NCBI RefSeq assembly: GCF_000429265.1
Contig: NZ_AUBN01000009.1
Coordinates: 1-64,000, forward strand
DNA: 64,000 nucleotides
Direction of reading: 5' to 3'
Source: Actinomyces gerencseriae DSM 6844
Lineage (GTDB): Bacteria > Actinomycetota > Actinomycetes > Actinomycetales > Actinomycetaceae
The notes below the pieces were generated by a model. That model saw nothing but the letters and a program-made list of their open reading frames with translations, searched no databases and was not told the origin of the DNA. A program made the position numbers and the translations under genes. Below, piece by piece: positions 18,771-27,961 of this stretch. How positions within the stretch are numbered: position 1 is the stretch's first letter; every line of letters starts with the position of its first letter.

Positions 18771-20414
18771 TCACCGTGCCCTGGTCTTGAGTGCCGTGGA
18801 CGTCGTTCTGCGGTTGTCGGTGCGAGCCCGCCATGTCTGGGCGTCCGCAGACGCCCACCTGCTGGCGGTCGAACGTCGCTCCCTCAGCATGGCGACGAAC
18901 TCCTCCATGGACGCCGCCTCCGCGGTGCCGCCGACTTGCTCGGCATCGGCGTGCCTGACACCAGGATGGGATTGGGACGGGACGGCGGACGGAGTCGTCG
19001 CGTTTTCGGAACTCGTTCTGGAAGAAGTCGCGGGATGTGAGGATGGAATGCGGTCGGCGGCGGCGTACCCGTATACCGTTTCACCATAACGCAGCCGGTC
19101 GAAGGCGGACGATGGAACCTGGTTCAGGGCTATGCCGAGGACGGTTCCCCCTCCCTGACGGATGCTGGCGGCCGCCTGTCGCAATTGGTCCTCAGTGGTA
19201 CTACCGGAACGGATCACGAGGAGGACCCCGTCGGTGTGCTCGGCGAGCGCGACTGCATCGGTGACCGGTAGCACAGGAGGCGCATCGACGATGACGACAT
19301 GATCGCTGGCGAGATACGACAAGAGGTCGGACATGCGCGTGGAGCTCAGGAGCTCCGACGGATTGGGCGGAATATCGCCGGCTGGAATGATCTGCAGCCC
19401 GGGCACGGGCGAGGTGACGAGCACACTCTCGAGCGAGGCCGCTCCGACAAGAAGATGAGAGAGCCCGGGATGGTGCGGATCGATATGGAACGTGCTGTTC
19501 ATGGTCGGTCGCCTCAGGTCGCCCTCCACGAGGATGACGTCCAGTCCCGACAGCGCCATGACTCGTGCGAGGTTCGCTGATACCGTTGACTTTCCGTCCC
19601 CCTGCATGGCGGACGATACGATAAAACTGCGAAGCCCCTTGTCGATATTCGTGTATCGAAGATTGGTGCGCAATTTGCGGAGTGCTTCCTCGACCTTATG
19701 ATCCGGGGTCTCGGTGTAGCGGCTCCTTGAGATCTCTGCGGAGCGCGGGATGATGGCCAGAACCGGTTCGTCGACGACGGAGCCGACATCCGACTGGGAC
19801 CTCACGCGTTTATCGAGGGCGTTGAGGATGAAGGCCGCGGAGTAGCCGATAAGGACACCTGCCGCGACGCCCGCCCCGATGTACTTGGGAGGGGACGGGG
19901 AACGGGTGGCTCCGGACAGCCTCGACGGAGACATGAGCGCGACGCCGACGGGTGAGTCCTCGCCGTCGAGACGCTTGATCTGCGCATCCGCCTGGCGGAT
20001 CGTCTCATCGGCTATCGCCTGGGCGTCCTCGGCGGAGGCGGCGCTCGCCGAGACATCGATCGTCAGGGCGTTCTTCTCGTTCTTGGCTGATATGGAGTGA
20101 GACAGTCTCACCGGAGTCGTTCGCAGGTCCAGTGCGTCTATGACTCCCTGTGCCACGGACTCGGAGGTGAAGACCGGGACGAACGCCTTGACCTTCTGGG
20201 AGGCGAGTTGCGACGCGGCGTAGTAGGAGTCGGTCTGCCTCTGATCCCCTCCGTCAGAGGGGACCGAGACGCGCACATAGGCCACGGCCGATGCGGTGTA
20301 GGTGACGGGGGTCAGCCATAGGACGATGAATGAGAGGACGATACCGAGGAGAAGACCGGCGAGAATGGTGCTGAGTCGCCGCCGCGTGATCGTGAGAAGG
20401 TCTTCGAATGTCAT
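18771..20414 (-). CDS. Wzc-like polysaccharide co-polymerase / tyrosine autokinase
   Basis: This 547-residue fused BY-kinase has an N-terminal Wzz domain between two membrane segments (about residues 16-36 and 175-197). The cytoplasmic kinase has Walker A SAMQGDGKSTVSANL, A' VILVEGDLRRP and Walker B HVVIVDAPPV. A short Tyr group (RYGETVYGY) lies near residue 440. About 100 further Ser/Thr/Arg-rich residues follow, whereas most BY-kinases end in a Tyr cluster. ATG 20414 is chosen; an upstream GTG/ATG extension to 20459 has no domain value. It leads the unit with the phosphatase and sugar transferase and controls polymer length and export. Confidence 0.92.
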   Translation of the reverse strand: MTFEDLLTITRRRLSTILAGLLLGIVLSFIVLWLTPVTYTASAVAYVRVSVPSDGGDQRQTDSYYAASQLASQKVKAFVPVFTSESVAQGVIDALDLRTTPVRLSHSISAKNEKNALTIDVSASAASAEDAQAIADETIRQADAQIKRLDGEDSPVGVALMSPSRLSGATRSPSPPKYIGAGVAAGVLIGYSAAFILNALDKRVRSQSDVGSVVDEPVLAIIPRSAEISRSRYTETPDHKVEEALRKLRTNLRYTNIDKGLRSFIVSSAMQGDGKSTVSANLARVMALSGLDVILVEGDLRRPTMNSTFHIDPHHPGLSHLLVGAASLESVLVTSPVPGLQIIPAGDIPPNPSELLSSTRMSDLLSYLASDHVVIVDAPPVLPVTDAVALAEHTDGVLLVIRSGSTTEDQLRQAAASIRQGGGTVLGIALNQVPSSAFDRLRYGETVYGYAAADRIPSSHPATSSRTSSENATTPSAVPSQSHPGVRHADAEQVGGTAEAASMEEFVAMLRERRSTASRWASADAQTWRARTDNRRTTSTALKTRAR

Positions 20415-20952
20415 ACGATTATCACCGACCGGGATGTAAGCGCATGTGGGTCTTCTCACCTGTGGGAGGGGACGAGGAGGGGCGGGGAGTGCGGATCACA
20501 TTTGGAGCGTACAACGATGTCCTCCGCCTCACCGCCATGCAACGGGATTTTGTGGCTGACTCGTTATCCTCGATGTTCGAAAGTCTCAGTTCCGCATAGA
20601 TCCGGTCGCCGGGGCCATTTGCGGGGATACGGGTAATTCTTTCGGCGCTAAAGTGCGATCGCACGGGCGCCTTTGCGCCAGGACCCTCCACCGTGCTGAT
20701 CGGCGTCGGCGCCCGTGCCGCCCCCGAAGGGCATGAAGGAGGCTTGAAGGGCCGCGAGGGACCTCGAGGAACGAGGGCACCGGAGGGCCAAGAAGGATGT
20801 GAGGACTCTGGAGGCCGAGGTATGCCGACACTCATCAATGCGCGTGCCCTGGTCCACGCCGGTCTGCTCGTGACTGCCGTACTGGATCAGGCTCCGGGAT
20901 CGTTCCAGAGGGCGTCGGGCGAGCCGGGGCGCAAGGCGCTGCGGGCACGTCC
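20415..20952 (+). promoter_or_regulatory. 538-bp divergent intergenic region of the polysaccharide locus
   Basis: This separates the minus-strand kinase unit from the plus-strand TagF-like gene, so it should hold promoters for both. A short hairpin GGCGC-CTTT-GCGCC lies near 20669-20682. A possible 44-codon frame, ATG 20822 to TGA 20956, has GGCCGAGGT upstream and overlaps the next gene as ATGA. It could be a leader for coupling, but nothing proves it is translated. Confidence 0.4.
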
Positions 20953-23900
20953 ATGAGTCGTCCGGGAAGGGCCCTGGGGCGTCTGCACCGTCCTGTGCTC
21001 ACCGTCGTCATCCCGCTCGACGGCGATGTGCCGGACACGGGCAGTGGCCTCGAGGGCATTGCGGATGCCGTATCCCTCACCGCCTCCGCTCCTCGTGAGG
21101 CCGGGGTCGCCGCGCCCGCCCCTACCTCGGATGGCGTCGAACCGACGATCCGGTCGGTTCTCGGCCAATCACTGGGGGATCTCGAAGTGCTCGCGGTCGC
21201 CGGAGCGCCCGGGGCGGGGGGAAGGGTTTCGCCCGCCGTGTCCGCAGCACGGCACCTGGCCGAGCAGGACCGCCGTGTACGAGTCATGCCCGAGGCGGGG
21301 ATCGCCGCTGCCATGCGCAGCGCGCGAGCGTCCGTGCTCACCGTCCTGAGCCCTCACGAGATCGTCGCTGACGGGTCCTATGAAGCCATGATCTCGCAGC
21401 TGGCCGCCTCCGGGTCCCAGGCCGTCATCGGCGCGGTGCGGCCTCCGGGCAGCGCTGACGCGCCCGGCGGCCTGCCGACTCGGAGCCGCGCTCAGCTGGT
21501 CGACGTGCTCGACGCCGTTGAGGAGCCTCTACCGGGCCGTATCCTGGCGCGTACGAGGCTGTGGCGCCTGGTCTCTCCGGATGACCTCTCTGTCGAGGCG
21601 ACGACGGTCAGAGTGCTGATATCGGCCCCTGCGATCGACGTTCTCGACCGTTGCGTCCTGGTGCGCCCCGTGCCCCGGGGCGTCGACGACCTGAGGTGGG
21701 ATCGCAGCGTGGCGCGTGCCAGGGCCCTTGCGGAGGCGACGGAGGGCGCCCCTGCTCTCCGCAGTCGTCTGCTGGGGGCGTGGATGCGCGATGAGGTGGT
21801 CGATATGGCGGTGCGCGCAGTCGGCCGTTCCTCCGAGTACCTACAGCGTTTGCGCACCGACGCGGGCAGTGTGCTGCCGGGCGCTTCCGATGCCGCCTGG
21901 GAGCTGCTGCCCCTGCTCGACCGCGCACTGGTATGGGTGCTGGCTCATGGCACGCGCGCGGACCTGGAGGAACTGGTGGGTTCGCGCATCGAGGACACCA
22001 CCTCCTGCCCGATCCAGCTGACCGGAGATCCGCACTCGCCGTTGCACGCGATTCCGCCTGTGCTGGATCGCATCGCCGCCCTGCCCGTCGACTTGCTCGT
22101 CGTCCGGTCATCGGACATGCGGTTGATCGTCGCGGCGTCCTCGTGGTGGAGGACGCCGTACTGCCTGGAGATCAACGGCCTGGCGTATGTGCGCGGCCTG
22201 TCCGCCGAGGATGCGGGGAGCCTGTTCATCGAGGCGTTCGATGATGACGGCGTCCTCATCGCCAAGGGACGCGCCATGCGGAGGCGCGCTCCGGAGGCCG
22301 ACATCGATGCCGATGATCCGTGGCACAGCCACGTGGAGGAGGGCTTCACCGCTGCTCTTTGGCTGGCGGAGGAGAGGTGCGATGGAAAGCGGGTGCGACT
22401 GCGAGCGGCACTGACGGTGGCGGGCCAGGTCACCGCCTCCTGGCTGCCCGATGCACCGAGAGCGGGCGGAGAGTCCTCCGGCCAGCCGCACGCAGCCGGT
22501 ACCGCCGCAATGTCGAGAACCGACTCCACGCGGTCGGAGGACCTCACCGTCGACTCCGCCTGCATCGAGGACGGCCTTCTCACCCTTGAGGGGCGTGCGC
22601 CCCGGACGCCGGGACGCATCTTCATCGCGGCGCATTCCCGGCAGGGGGACTATGAGCTGGTCAACGGCCGTTGCCGGCCCGGGACCTGGCGGGCCACCGT
22701 GGATCTGTACGACGCGTCCCTGGCATCCGGCGATCATGCGTTGATCTGGAGTGCGGGCCCGGGGCGCTCCGGCGCGTGCCTCGCGGGAGCCTTCCTCAGC
22801 GCCACCCCTGTGGAGCTGACCGGGCAGGCGCGCTCCGTCCGCCTTCGCGCCGGCGCCGACCGCCATCTGGTCCTGACCGTCATGGCTCCCCTGACGACTT
22901 TCGAACGGTCGCGCTACGGACGCGCTCAACTCGTCTCCCGCGACCCGGGACCGTTGAGGAAGGGCATCGTCTTCGAGTCCTTCGGCGGGCGCTCCGTCGG
23001 CGACAATCCGGCCGCCATTCTGGCGGACCTGCGCGTTCACGGCCCGAAGGTGCCGATGTGGTGGACTGTCATGGATGGTGCGATGAGCGCGCCCCCGGGG
23101 TCCACGCCGGTGGTCCGCGGCTCACGGGCATGGTTCCAAGCGCTTCGCACCGCTCGGGTCATCGTCACCAACGACCACTTGCCCGACTGGTTCTACAAGA
23201 GACCCGGTCAGCGCATTGTCCAGACATGGCACGGCACGCCGATCAGAAGGATCCTCTTGGACGCCCCGCCGCAGACGGTCAGCCTGCCCTACCGGCGGCT
23301 CATGGCGCGCCAGGCGCCCCAGTGGGACCTCCTGCTGGCCCAAAGTGATGCCGCTGCTCACGACCTGCGCTCCTCCACGGCGTACACCGGCCGGATCCTG
23401 GTCGGGGAGCAGCCTCGCAATGTCGCCCTGCTCGCCGACGAGGAGGAACGTCACCGGATCGGCGACGAGCTCGGGATCAGCCCCGGCAGCCGGGTCGTGC
23501 TGTACGCCCCGGCCTGGGACGGGCCGCTGCTCGACGGCGGCGCGGTCCCACAGCAGGCAAGCCCGTTGGACCCGACGGTGCTCGCCGCGCACACGGATGC
23601 GACCGTCCTTGTGCGCGACCATTGCGCGAAGCGTGGGAGCTGGGCGGGGACGCGTCGCGCGACCGTCATCGATGTCGACGATTATCCGAGTGCGGAGAGC
23701 CTCATGCTGATCTCGGATGTACTGGTGTCGGACTACTCGAGCATCATCTTCGACTATGCCCTGACTGGCCGCCCGACCGTCCTGTACACGCCTGATCTGG
23801 ATCGTGATCGCGGCGTCGAGCGGGGGGTGTACCGGGGCTGGCCCGAGAACTCCGGTTTGCCGGTCGCGCTCACGCAGGCCGATCTCATCGAGCGAGTGCG

Positions 23901-24021
23901 CGAGGCGCTGTGCGACGTGCGGGACGGGGAGCCGGACCGCCTGATCGACCCCGCGCCGATTCTGCGGACGCTGGAACGGGTGCGCACCTGGATCTTCGAG
24001 GCCCTGGCCGACGAGATCTGA
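20953..24021 (+). CDS. TagF/TagB-like CDP-glycerol glycerophosphotransferase with degenerate GT2 domain
   Basis: This is a 1022-residue protein. The C-terminal Glyphos_transf domain (about 660-1015) has KGIVFESFGGRSVGDNPAAI, RIVQTWHGTPIRRIL, YAPAWDG, DDYPSAESLMLISDVLVSDYSSIIFDYALTGRP and LYTPDLDRDR, all typical of teichoic acid glycerophosphate transferases. The N-terminal 140 residues align by pattern with a GT2 domain (LTVVIPLDGD, IRSVLGQSLGDLEVL), but the usual acidic DxD-type motif is replaced by SPHE, so it may be inactive. The middle region (about 450-640) is unassigned. It likely adds glycerol-phosphate to a wall polymer or builds a teichoic-like chain. It converges on the FlaA1-like gene. 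Confidence 0.87.
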   Translation: MSRPGRALGRLHRPVLTVVIPLDGDVPDTGSGLEGIADAVSLTASAPREAGVAAPAPTSDGVEPTIRSVLGQSLGDLEVLAVAGAPGAGGRVSPAVSAARHLAEQDRRVRVMPEAGIAAAMRSARASVLTVLSPHEIVADGSYEAMISQLAASGSQAVIGAVRPPGSADAPGGLPTRSRAQLVDVLDAVEEPLPGRILARTRLWRLVSPDDLSVEATTVRVLISAPAIDVLDRCVLVRPVPRGVDDLRWDRSVARARALAEATEGAPALRSRLLGAWMRDEVVDMAVRAVGRSSEYLQRLRTDAGSVLPGASDAAWELLPLLDRALVWVLAHGTRADLEELVGSRIEDTTSCPIQLTGDPHSPLHAIPPVLDRIAALPVDLLVVRSSDMRLIVAASSWWRTPYCLEINGLAYVRGLSAEDAGSLFIEAFDDDGVLIAKGRAMRRRAPEADIDADDPWHSHVEEGFTAALWLAEERCDGKRVRLRAALTVAGQVTASWLPDAPRAGGESSGQPHAAGTAAMSRTDSTRSEDLTVDSACIEDGLLTLEGRAPRTPGRIFIAAHSRQGDYELVNGRCRPGTWRATVDLYDASLASGDHALIWSAGPGRSGACLAGAFLSATPVELTGQARSVRLRAGADRHLVLTVMAPLTTFERSRYGRAQLVSRDPGPLRKGIVFESFGGRSVGDNPAAILADLRVHGPKVPMWWTVMDGAMSAPPGSTPVVRGSRAWFQALRTARVIVTNDHLPDWFYKRPGQRIVQTWHGTPIRRILLDAPPQTVSLPYRRLMARQAPQWDLLLAQSDAAAHDLRSSTAYTGRILVGEQPRNVALLADEEERHRIGDELGISPGSRVVLYAPAWDGPLLDGGAVPQQASPLDPTVLAAHTDATVLVRDHCAKRGSWAGTRRATVIDVDDYPSAESLMLISDVLVSDYSSIIFDYALTGRPTVLYTPDLDRDRGVERGVYRGWPENSGLPVALTQADLIERVREALCDVRDGEPDRLIDPAPILRTLERVRTWIFEALADEI

Positions 24022-24058
24022 GCGCACCGGCCCGACGGCGCCCCGCTCCGGGCTCGCC

Positions 24059-25987
24059 TCAGGCGGCCGAGGGCATGCCGCGCGGCGTCAGTGCGGGCGC
24101 CGTCTCGGCGACGCCCGATCTGGCAGTGGACTCCATCCAGCGGCTCGTCATGGCGCCGTGCAGGTCCTGGTGCGCGCTCTCGCACAGGACGTCGATCGCG
24201 CCCAGGGCCGACATGGGAACGGGAGGGACTGCGACTCGCGAGATCAACGGATGCCGGGTCCGCGCGCGGATCTCCTCAGCGTCGAGGAGCCGCTCGGTCA
24301 TCCTCTCTCCCGGCCTGATCCTGGTGCAGACCACATGCGCATCGGGGCAGCCGTGGACAAGGGCGAAGCGCCGCGCAATCTCCTCGAGATCGTGCGGTTC
24401 CCCCATGTCGAGGACCAGTGCATCACCGCTGCGGCCCATCACGGCCGCTTGCATGACCAGCCGGCACGCCTGGTCAGTGCTGATGGCGAAGTGTCGCACT
24501 CGTGGATCCGCGATCGTCATCGGCAGTCCCTGGTTCAACTGGGAGGCGAGCGCCTGCAGCATCGGGCCGTCCGGGTCCAACACGTCGCCGAAGCGTACCG
24601 AGACGAAGCGGTGACGCTCGTCCAGGCGTCGTCCGAGTGCTGAGGTCAGGCGCTCCGCCACACGCTTGGAGCAGCCCAGCACGCTCATGGGATCAGCGGC
24701 CTCATCGGTGGACATATTGATGAAACAGCGAATCTTGTACGCCGAGGCCGCCAGCAGCAGATCCCGCGTGGCCACGACGTTGGTCAGGAACGCCTCATCG
24801 GGAAAGCGCTCGGCGAGAGCGGGACGACTCAGGCCCGCCGCATGGAAGACGATCGTCGGGCGGATCTCTTCGAAGAGGGCGTCGATGAAGCCGGGACTGC
24901 GCAGATCCCCCAGAATCAGGTCGGGGGAGTCGAGCATCGGCTCTCCGTCCAGGGACAGCTGCACATGGTGGAGAGCCGTCTCGTCGCGGTCCACCATGAC
25001 GAGTCGCTCGGGCTCGTAGCGAGCTATCTCATGGCACAGCCGGGAGCCGATGGCACCGCCGGCACCGGTGACCAGGACCCTTTCACCTGTCAGGTGGGCG
25101 GCGATCGCATCGACATCGACGTCGATCGTGCGCTGCTCCAGCAGGTCGGTCAGCTCCAGCGGGCGGAATACTCTGGTACTGCGGGCGATCGAGGCTCCGG
25201 GGCGTCGTGAGGGCATCCTGCTCGTGACTTCGGTGGGCGAAGGCATGACTCGAACCTCCATTCCCAGCGCGTCCGCCCGCCGTACTGCATGGTCGATGCT
25301 CCTCGGGGAGGCCGGCCAGGTCAGAAGCACCGCGTCCGCCCTGGTCCTCCGGGCGGTTCGGTTCAAGGCGCTCCATGGGCCCATGACCTTCACGCCGCGA
25401 ATGCTCCGGTCGTGCGTGGCGGGGTCGTCATCGAGGACGGCGACCGGTTGGAAGACGGAGCCGTTCTCCTCGAGCATGAGGCCGATCGCCTGGATGCCGC
25501 CGTATCCAGCGCCCAGGACGATGACTCGGCGCGGGCGTCGTGCACCGGGGCGGGGGCGCGATCCGATCATTCGCAGGAGGGCCCACCGCGTCATCAGATG
25601 AAGCATGAGCGCCAGCGCGCTCGCTGCCGCAACGGTCCTCACGGGCATGAGGCGATCGCCGAGGAGGAGCGGAGCGGTCATGAGAACGGCGGAGATCAGC
25701 GCATCGGCGAGCAGCAGCCGAGGGATCGCGTCGATCGCGATGAGACGGGAACGATCCGCCGGTAAGATGACGCGGGCGACCCTGTGCAGGCCGACCGCCA
25801 GGACCAGGGTCGATCCCGCGGCGAGCCCTCCGCCTCCACGCCCGTCGTCGACGTCGAGACACGCGACTGCAGCCACGCTGATCGCCCACACGGCTGCGTC
25901 CATAGCCGGTGCGGCACCGCGCGGGAGCCGCGCGCGGGAGCCCTCAGTGATCGGTGATGTCCGGCTCGAATGCGAGGCCGCACTCAT
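24059..25987 (-). CDS. FlaA1/CapD-like nucleotide-sugar epimerase/dehydratase with altered catalytic motif
   Basis: This 642-residue membrane protein has about four N-terminal spans (to about residue 130), a CoA-binding-like Rossmann domain (RRVIVLGAGYGGIQAIGL) and a C-terminal SDR domain (ERVLVTGAGGAIGSRLCHEI, MVDRDETALHH). This is the layout of PglF/WbpM-type UDP-GlcNAc 4,6-dehydratases. The catalytic segment reads STDEAADPMSVLGCSK where active relatives have STDKA and M/Y-xxx-K: the motif Lys is Glu and the Tyr/Met position is Leu. Activity is therefore doubtful. The start at ATG 25987 has GGAG 5 nt upstream; a longer frame reaches 26116. Confidence 0.82.
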   Translation of the reverse strand: MSAASHSSRTSPITEGSRARLPRGAAPAMDAAVWAISVAAVACLDVDDGRGGGGLAAGSTLVLAVGLHRVARVILPADRSRLIAIDAIPRLLLADALISAVLMTAPLLLGDRLMPVRTVAAASALALMLHLMTRWALLRMIGSRPRPGARRPRRVIVLGAGYGGIQAIGLMLEENGSVFQPVAVLDDDPATHDRSIRGVKVMGPWSALNRTARRTRADAVLLTWPASPRSIDHAVRRADALGMEVRVMPSPTEVTSRMPSRRPGASIARSTRVFRPLELTDLLEQRTIDVDVDAIAAHLTGERVLVTGAGGAIGSRLCHEIARYEPERLVMVDRDETALHHVQLSLDGEPMLDSPDLILGDLRSPGFIDALFEEIRPTIVFHAAGLSRPALAERFPDEAFLTNVVATRDLLLAASAYKIRCFINMSTDEAADPMSVLGCSKRVAERLTSALGRRLDERHRFVSVRFGDVLDPDGPMLQALASQLNQGLPMTIADPRVRHFAISTDQACRLVMQAAVMGRSGDALVLDMGEPHDLEEIARRFALVHGCPDAHVVCTRIRPGERMTERLLDAEEIRARTRHPLISRVAVPPVPMSALGAIDVLCESAHQDLHGAMTSRWMESTARSGVAETAPALTPRGMPSAA

Positions 25988-26359
25988 TGAGACTCCGTTC
26001 CTCGCGTTGAAGAGGCGCGGGCGAACTCGTTCCTCCAACGGCCGTTCATGGGTCGCCGCAATGCTCCCGAGCATCGAGTCTCCTGCAACACGAAAGCGGG
26101 AGGCGATGCAGAGCACCGCCGATAAGGACCGGAATACGGTAGCGCGGCCCCGCGTCCCGATCGCCGTCGTCCCCGTTTCGTTGCTCAGTCGTAACTACGC
26201 GGTGGATCGGCGGAGGGCGCCGTCGGGAGACCGTCGCAGGAGGGCGGTCGATCCGCCGTGGACAGGCGCGGAGCCGCGGTCGTCCGTCGGCAGACCGACC
26301 GCTTCCCGTGGGGGGCGGGTCCGTCAGGGGCAACCCCGGCGGCCATGGGCCCTCGGCGG
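25988..26359 (-). other. 372-bp gap upstream of the FlaA1-like gene
   Basis: No gene is supported. The FlaA1-like reading frame stays open to 26116, but that extension has no membrane or domain features. The region is GC-rich and presumably holds the promoter for the FlaA1-like gene. Confidence 0.4.
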
Positions 26360-26653
26360 TCAGCCGTCGTGCTGGACGACGTCGAAGCCCATCAGCTCGA
26401 CGCTCATGCCACGGCGCTCATCATCGGCATGCTTACCGGTCGGACGGGCGGCCGCCCACGCCTCGTAGTGCTCGCGGGAGTCCCAGCGAGTCATGACGAA
26501 GTACCGATCCTCGCCGCTCACGGGACGCAGGAGCTCGAACTCCAGGAAACCCTCGGCCGTGTCCACCATTCTCGCCCGGGCCGCGAAACGGCGTTCGATC
26601 TCGGGACCGGCGTCCTTCGGGAAGGTCAGCGCGGTGATATTGACGTAGGTCAT
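26360..26653 (-). CDS. Antibiotic biosynthesis monooxygenase (ABM) domain protein
   Basis: This 97-residue single ABM-domain protein of the IsdG/HmoA/HmoB fold reads MTYVNITALTFP, then FAARARMVDTAEGFLEFELLRP and RYFVMTRWDSREHYEAWAAA, followed by an HADDER segment. Members act as small cofactor-free monooxygenases or haem-degrading enzymes. The W and H positions would allow haem binding, but the haem-oxygenase role is inference. The start ATG 26653 has GAGGAGTCCTCG-like purines upstream. It is a single gene on the minus strand. Confidence 0.83.
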   Translation of the reverse strand: MTYVNITALTFPKDAGPEIERRFAARARMVDTAEGFLEFELLRPVSGEDRYFVMTRWDSREHYEAWAAARPTGKHADDERRGMSVELMGFDVVQHDG

Positions 26654-26800
26654 CGAGGACTCCTCACGTGATGAACCGGCAGGGGCAGGACCCCTCCGAG
26701 ACTAGCCGCCAACGGACCGGTGGCAACCGTCGTCGCCCATTGGCGAAGAGCGTCAGCCGCCGACCGCTCCCGCGGGGTTGATTCTTCCAGGAGGGCGCCG

Positions 26801-27655
26801 TCACACATGCCGGTTGTGACCGGGGCCGAAGTAGACGTCGTCGAGTGTGGCCGTCAGCAGGTTGCGCTCCCTCAGGATGTCGATGATCTGTCCGTACAGG
26901 TGTGTGACTGTGGGGAAGTTGGCGTGCCCGATGACGATGTGCTGGGCCAGCAGCCACTTCTGTGCCTCGCCGAGCAGGACGTCCTCGGTCAGCAGCCCGG
27001 AGTCGCCGAAGGAGCCGTACCACATGGTCGAGGTCGTGTATCCCAGCTTGGCGCACACCGAGTCCGTCAATCCGTCGCGGTAGCCGTAGGGCGGCCGGAT
27101 GAAGGGCGTGCCGGTGACGCCGTAGGTGCTGTTCAGGAACTCCTCGCACTGGGAGACCTCCGAGATGATCCCCGACTCGTCCAGCGATGTCAGTCCCGCG
27201 TGCGTCACCGTGTGGTTACCCAACTGCACCTGCCCGGACTCCACCAGTGGCGTCATCTTGTCCTTGCAGTCCGTCCAGCCGGGGTAGGAGGAGGTGACGA
27301 AGAAGGTCAGTCGGACGCCCGAGTCCCTGGCGAAGTCGAGATAGGCGTCCACCACCGAGGAATCTGCTCCGTCGTCAACAGTGATCGCCACCGTGTCACC
27401 CGCATTCTCGGGCAGAGCCGTGATGATGGAGTCGAGCTCGGTCGGCTCCGGCAGCGGAGGCGGGCCGTCCTGAAGCCATAGGGGACTGCGCGACGGGGTG
27501 GGGGAGGGCGTCGGGCTCGGCTCGGGCGACGGCGAATCCTCCGGAGTGGTCGTCGCCGGTGAGGGGGAGCCTGCCCTGTCGTGCGCAGTCGAGCAGGAGG
27601 CGAGGGCCGCGGCCGTGCCGGCGGCGAGCATGAGCATGAAATCGCGTCGCTGCAC
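26801..27655 (-). CDS. Polysaccharide deacetylase (NodB) lipoprotein
   Basis: This 284-residue exported protein begins with a signal peptide and lipobox (VQRRDFMLMLAAG, then ALASC), a Pro/Ser/Thr-rich spacer to about residue 65, and a NodB domain. The carbohydrate esterase 4 motifs are complete: TVDDG (catalytic and metal Asp), HTVTH (metal His pair), RPPYG and a late H in IVIGHANF. It would deacetylate peptidoglycan or surface glycan at the outer face. GTG 27655 is favoured for GAAAGG upstream; GTG 27667 adds four residues. It may act on the nearby locus product, but no operon links them. Confidence 0.88.
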   Translation of the reverse strand: MQRRDFMLMLAAGTAAALASCSTAHDRAGSPSPATTTPEDSPSPEPSPTPSPTPSRSPLWLQDGPPPLPEPTELDSIITALPENAGDTVAITVDDGADSSVVDAYLDFARDSGVRLTFFVTSSYPGWTDCKDKMTPLVESGQVQLGNHTVTHAGLTSLDESGIISEVSQCEEFLNSTYGVTGTPFIRPPYGYRDGLTDSVCAKLGYTTSTMWYGSFGDSGLLTEDVLLGEAQKWLLAQHIVIGHANFPTVTHLYGQIIDILRERNLLTATLDDVYFGPGHNRHV

Positions 27656-27961
27656 GATGGATATCACCTTTCGTTGACGTAGGCAGGGGACCCAGGCACG
27701 CGAAGCATGACACGTACGAGCGCAATCCTCGTCCTCCTCGCGGAGGAGTCGAGCACGAGACGTTGCGCGAGAACGGAAATGGCGGAGCAGCCGCTGCGCT
27801 CCGCCGGGCCGGCGGCCTTGGTGGGGCGATCGCCGCAGCGGGAGCGCTCAGGGCCGGATCCCCGCGGCCCGCTGGTGACTTGGGCGCGATACCGCTTGGG
27901 CGGCCGCCTCCGTGCCGGTGCGCTGGGTGCGCTACCGGGCCCGAGGCCGCCCGATGGTCGT
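27656..27961 (+). other. 306-bp gap without a gene
   Basis: This is GC-rich sequence upstream of the deacetylase gene and downstream of the unassigned gene at 27962. An 8-bp inverted repeat GGGCGGCC/GGCCGCCC (27898-27905 and about 27943-27956) with a long loop is the only structure seen. It might terminate the incoming minus-strand transcript. Confidence 0.35.
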
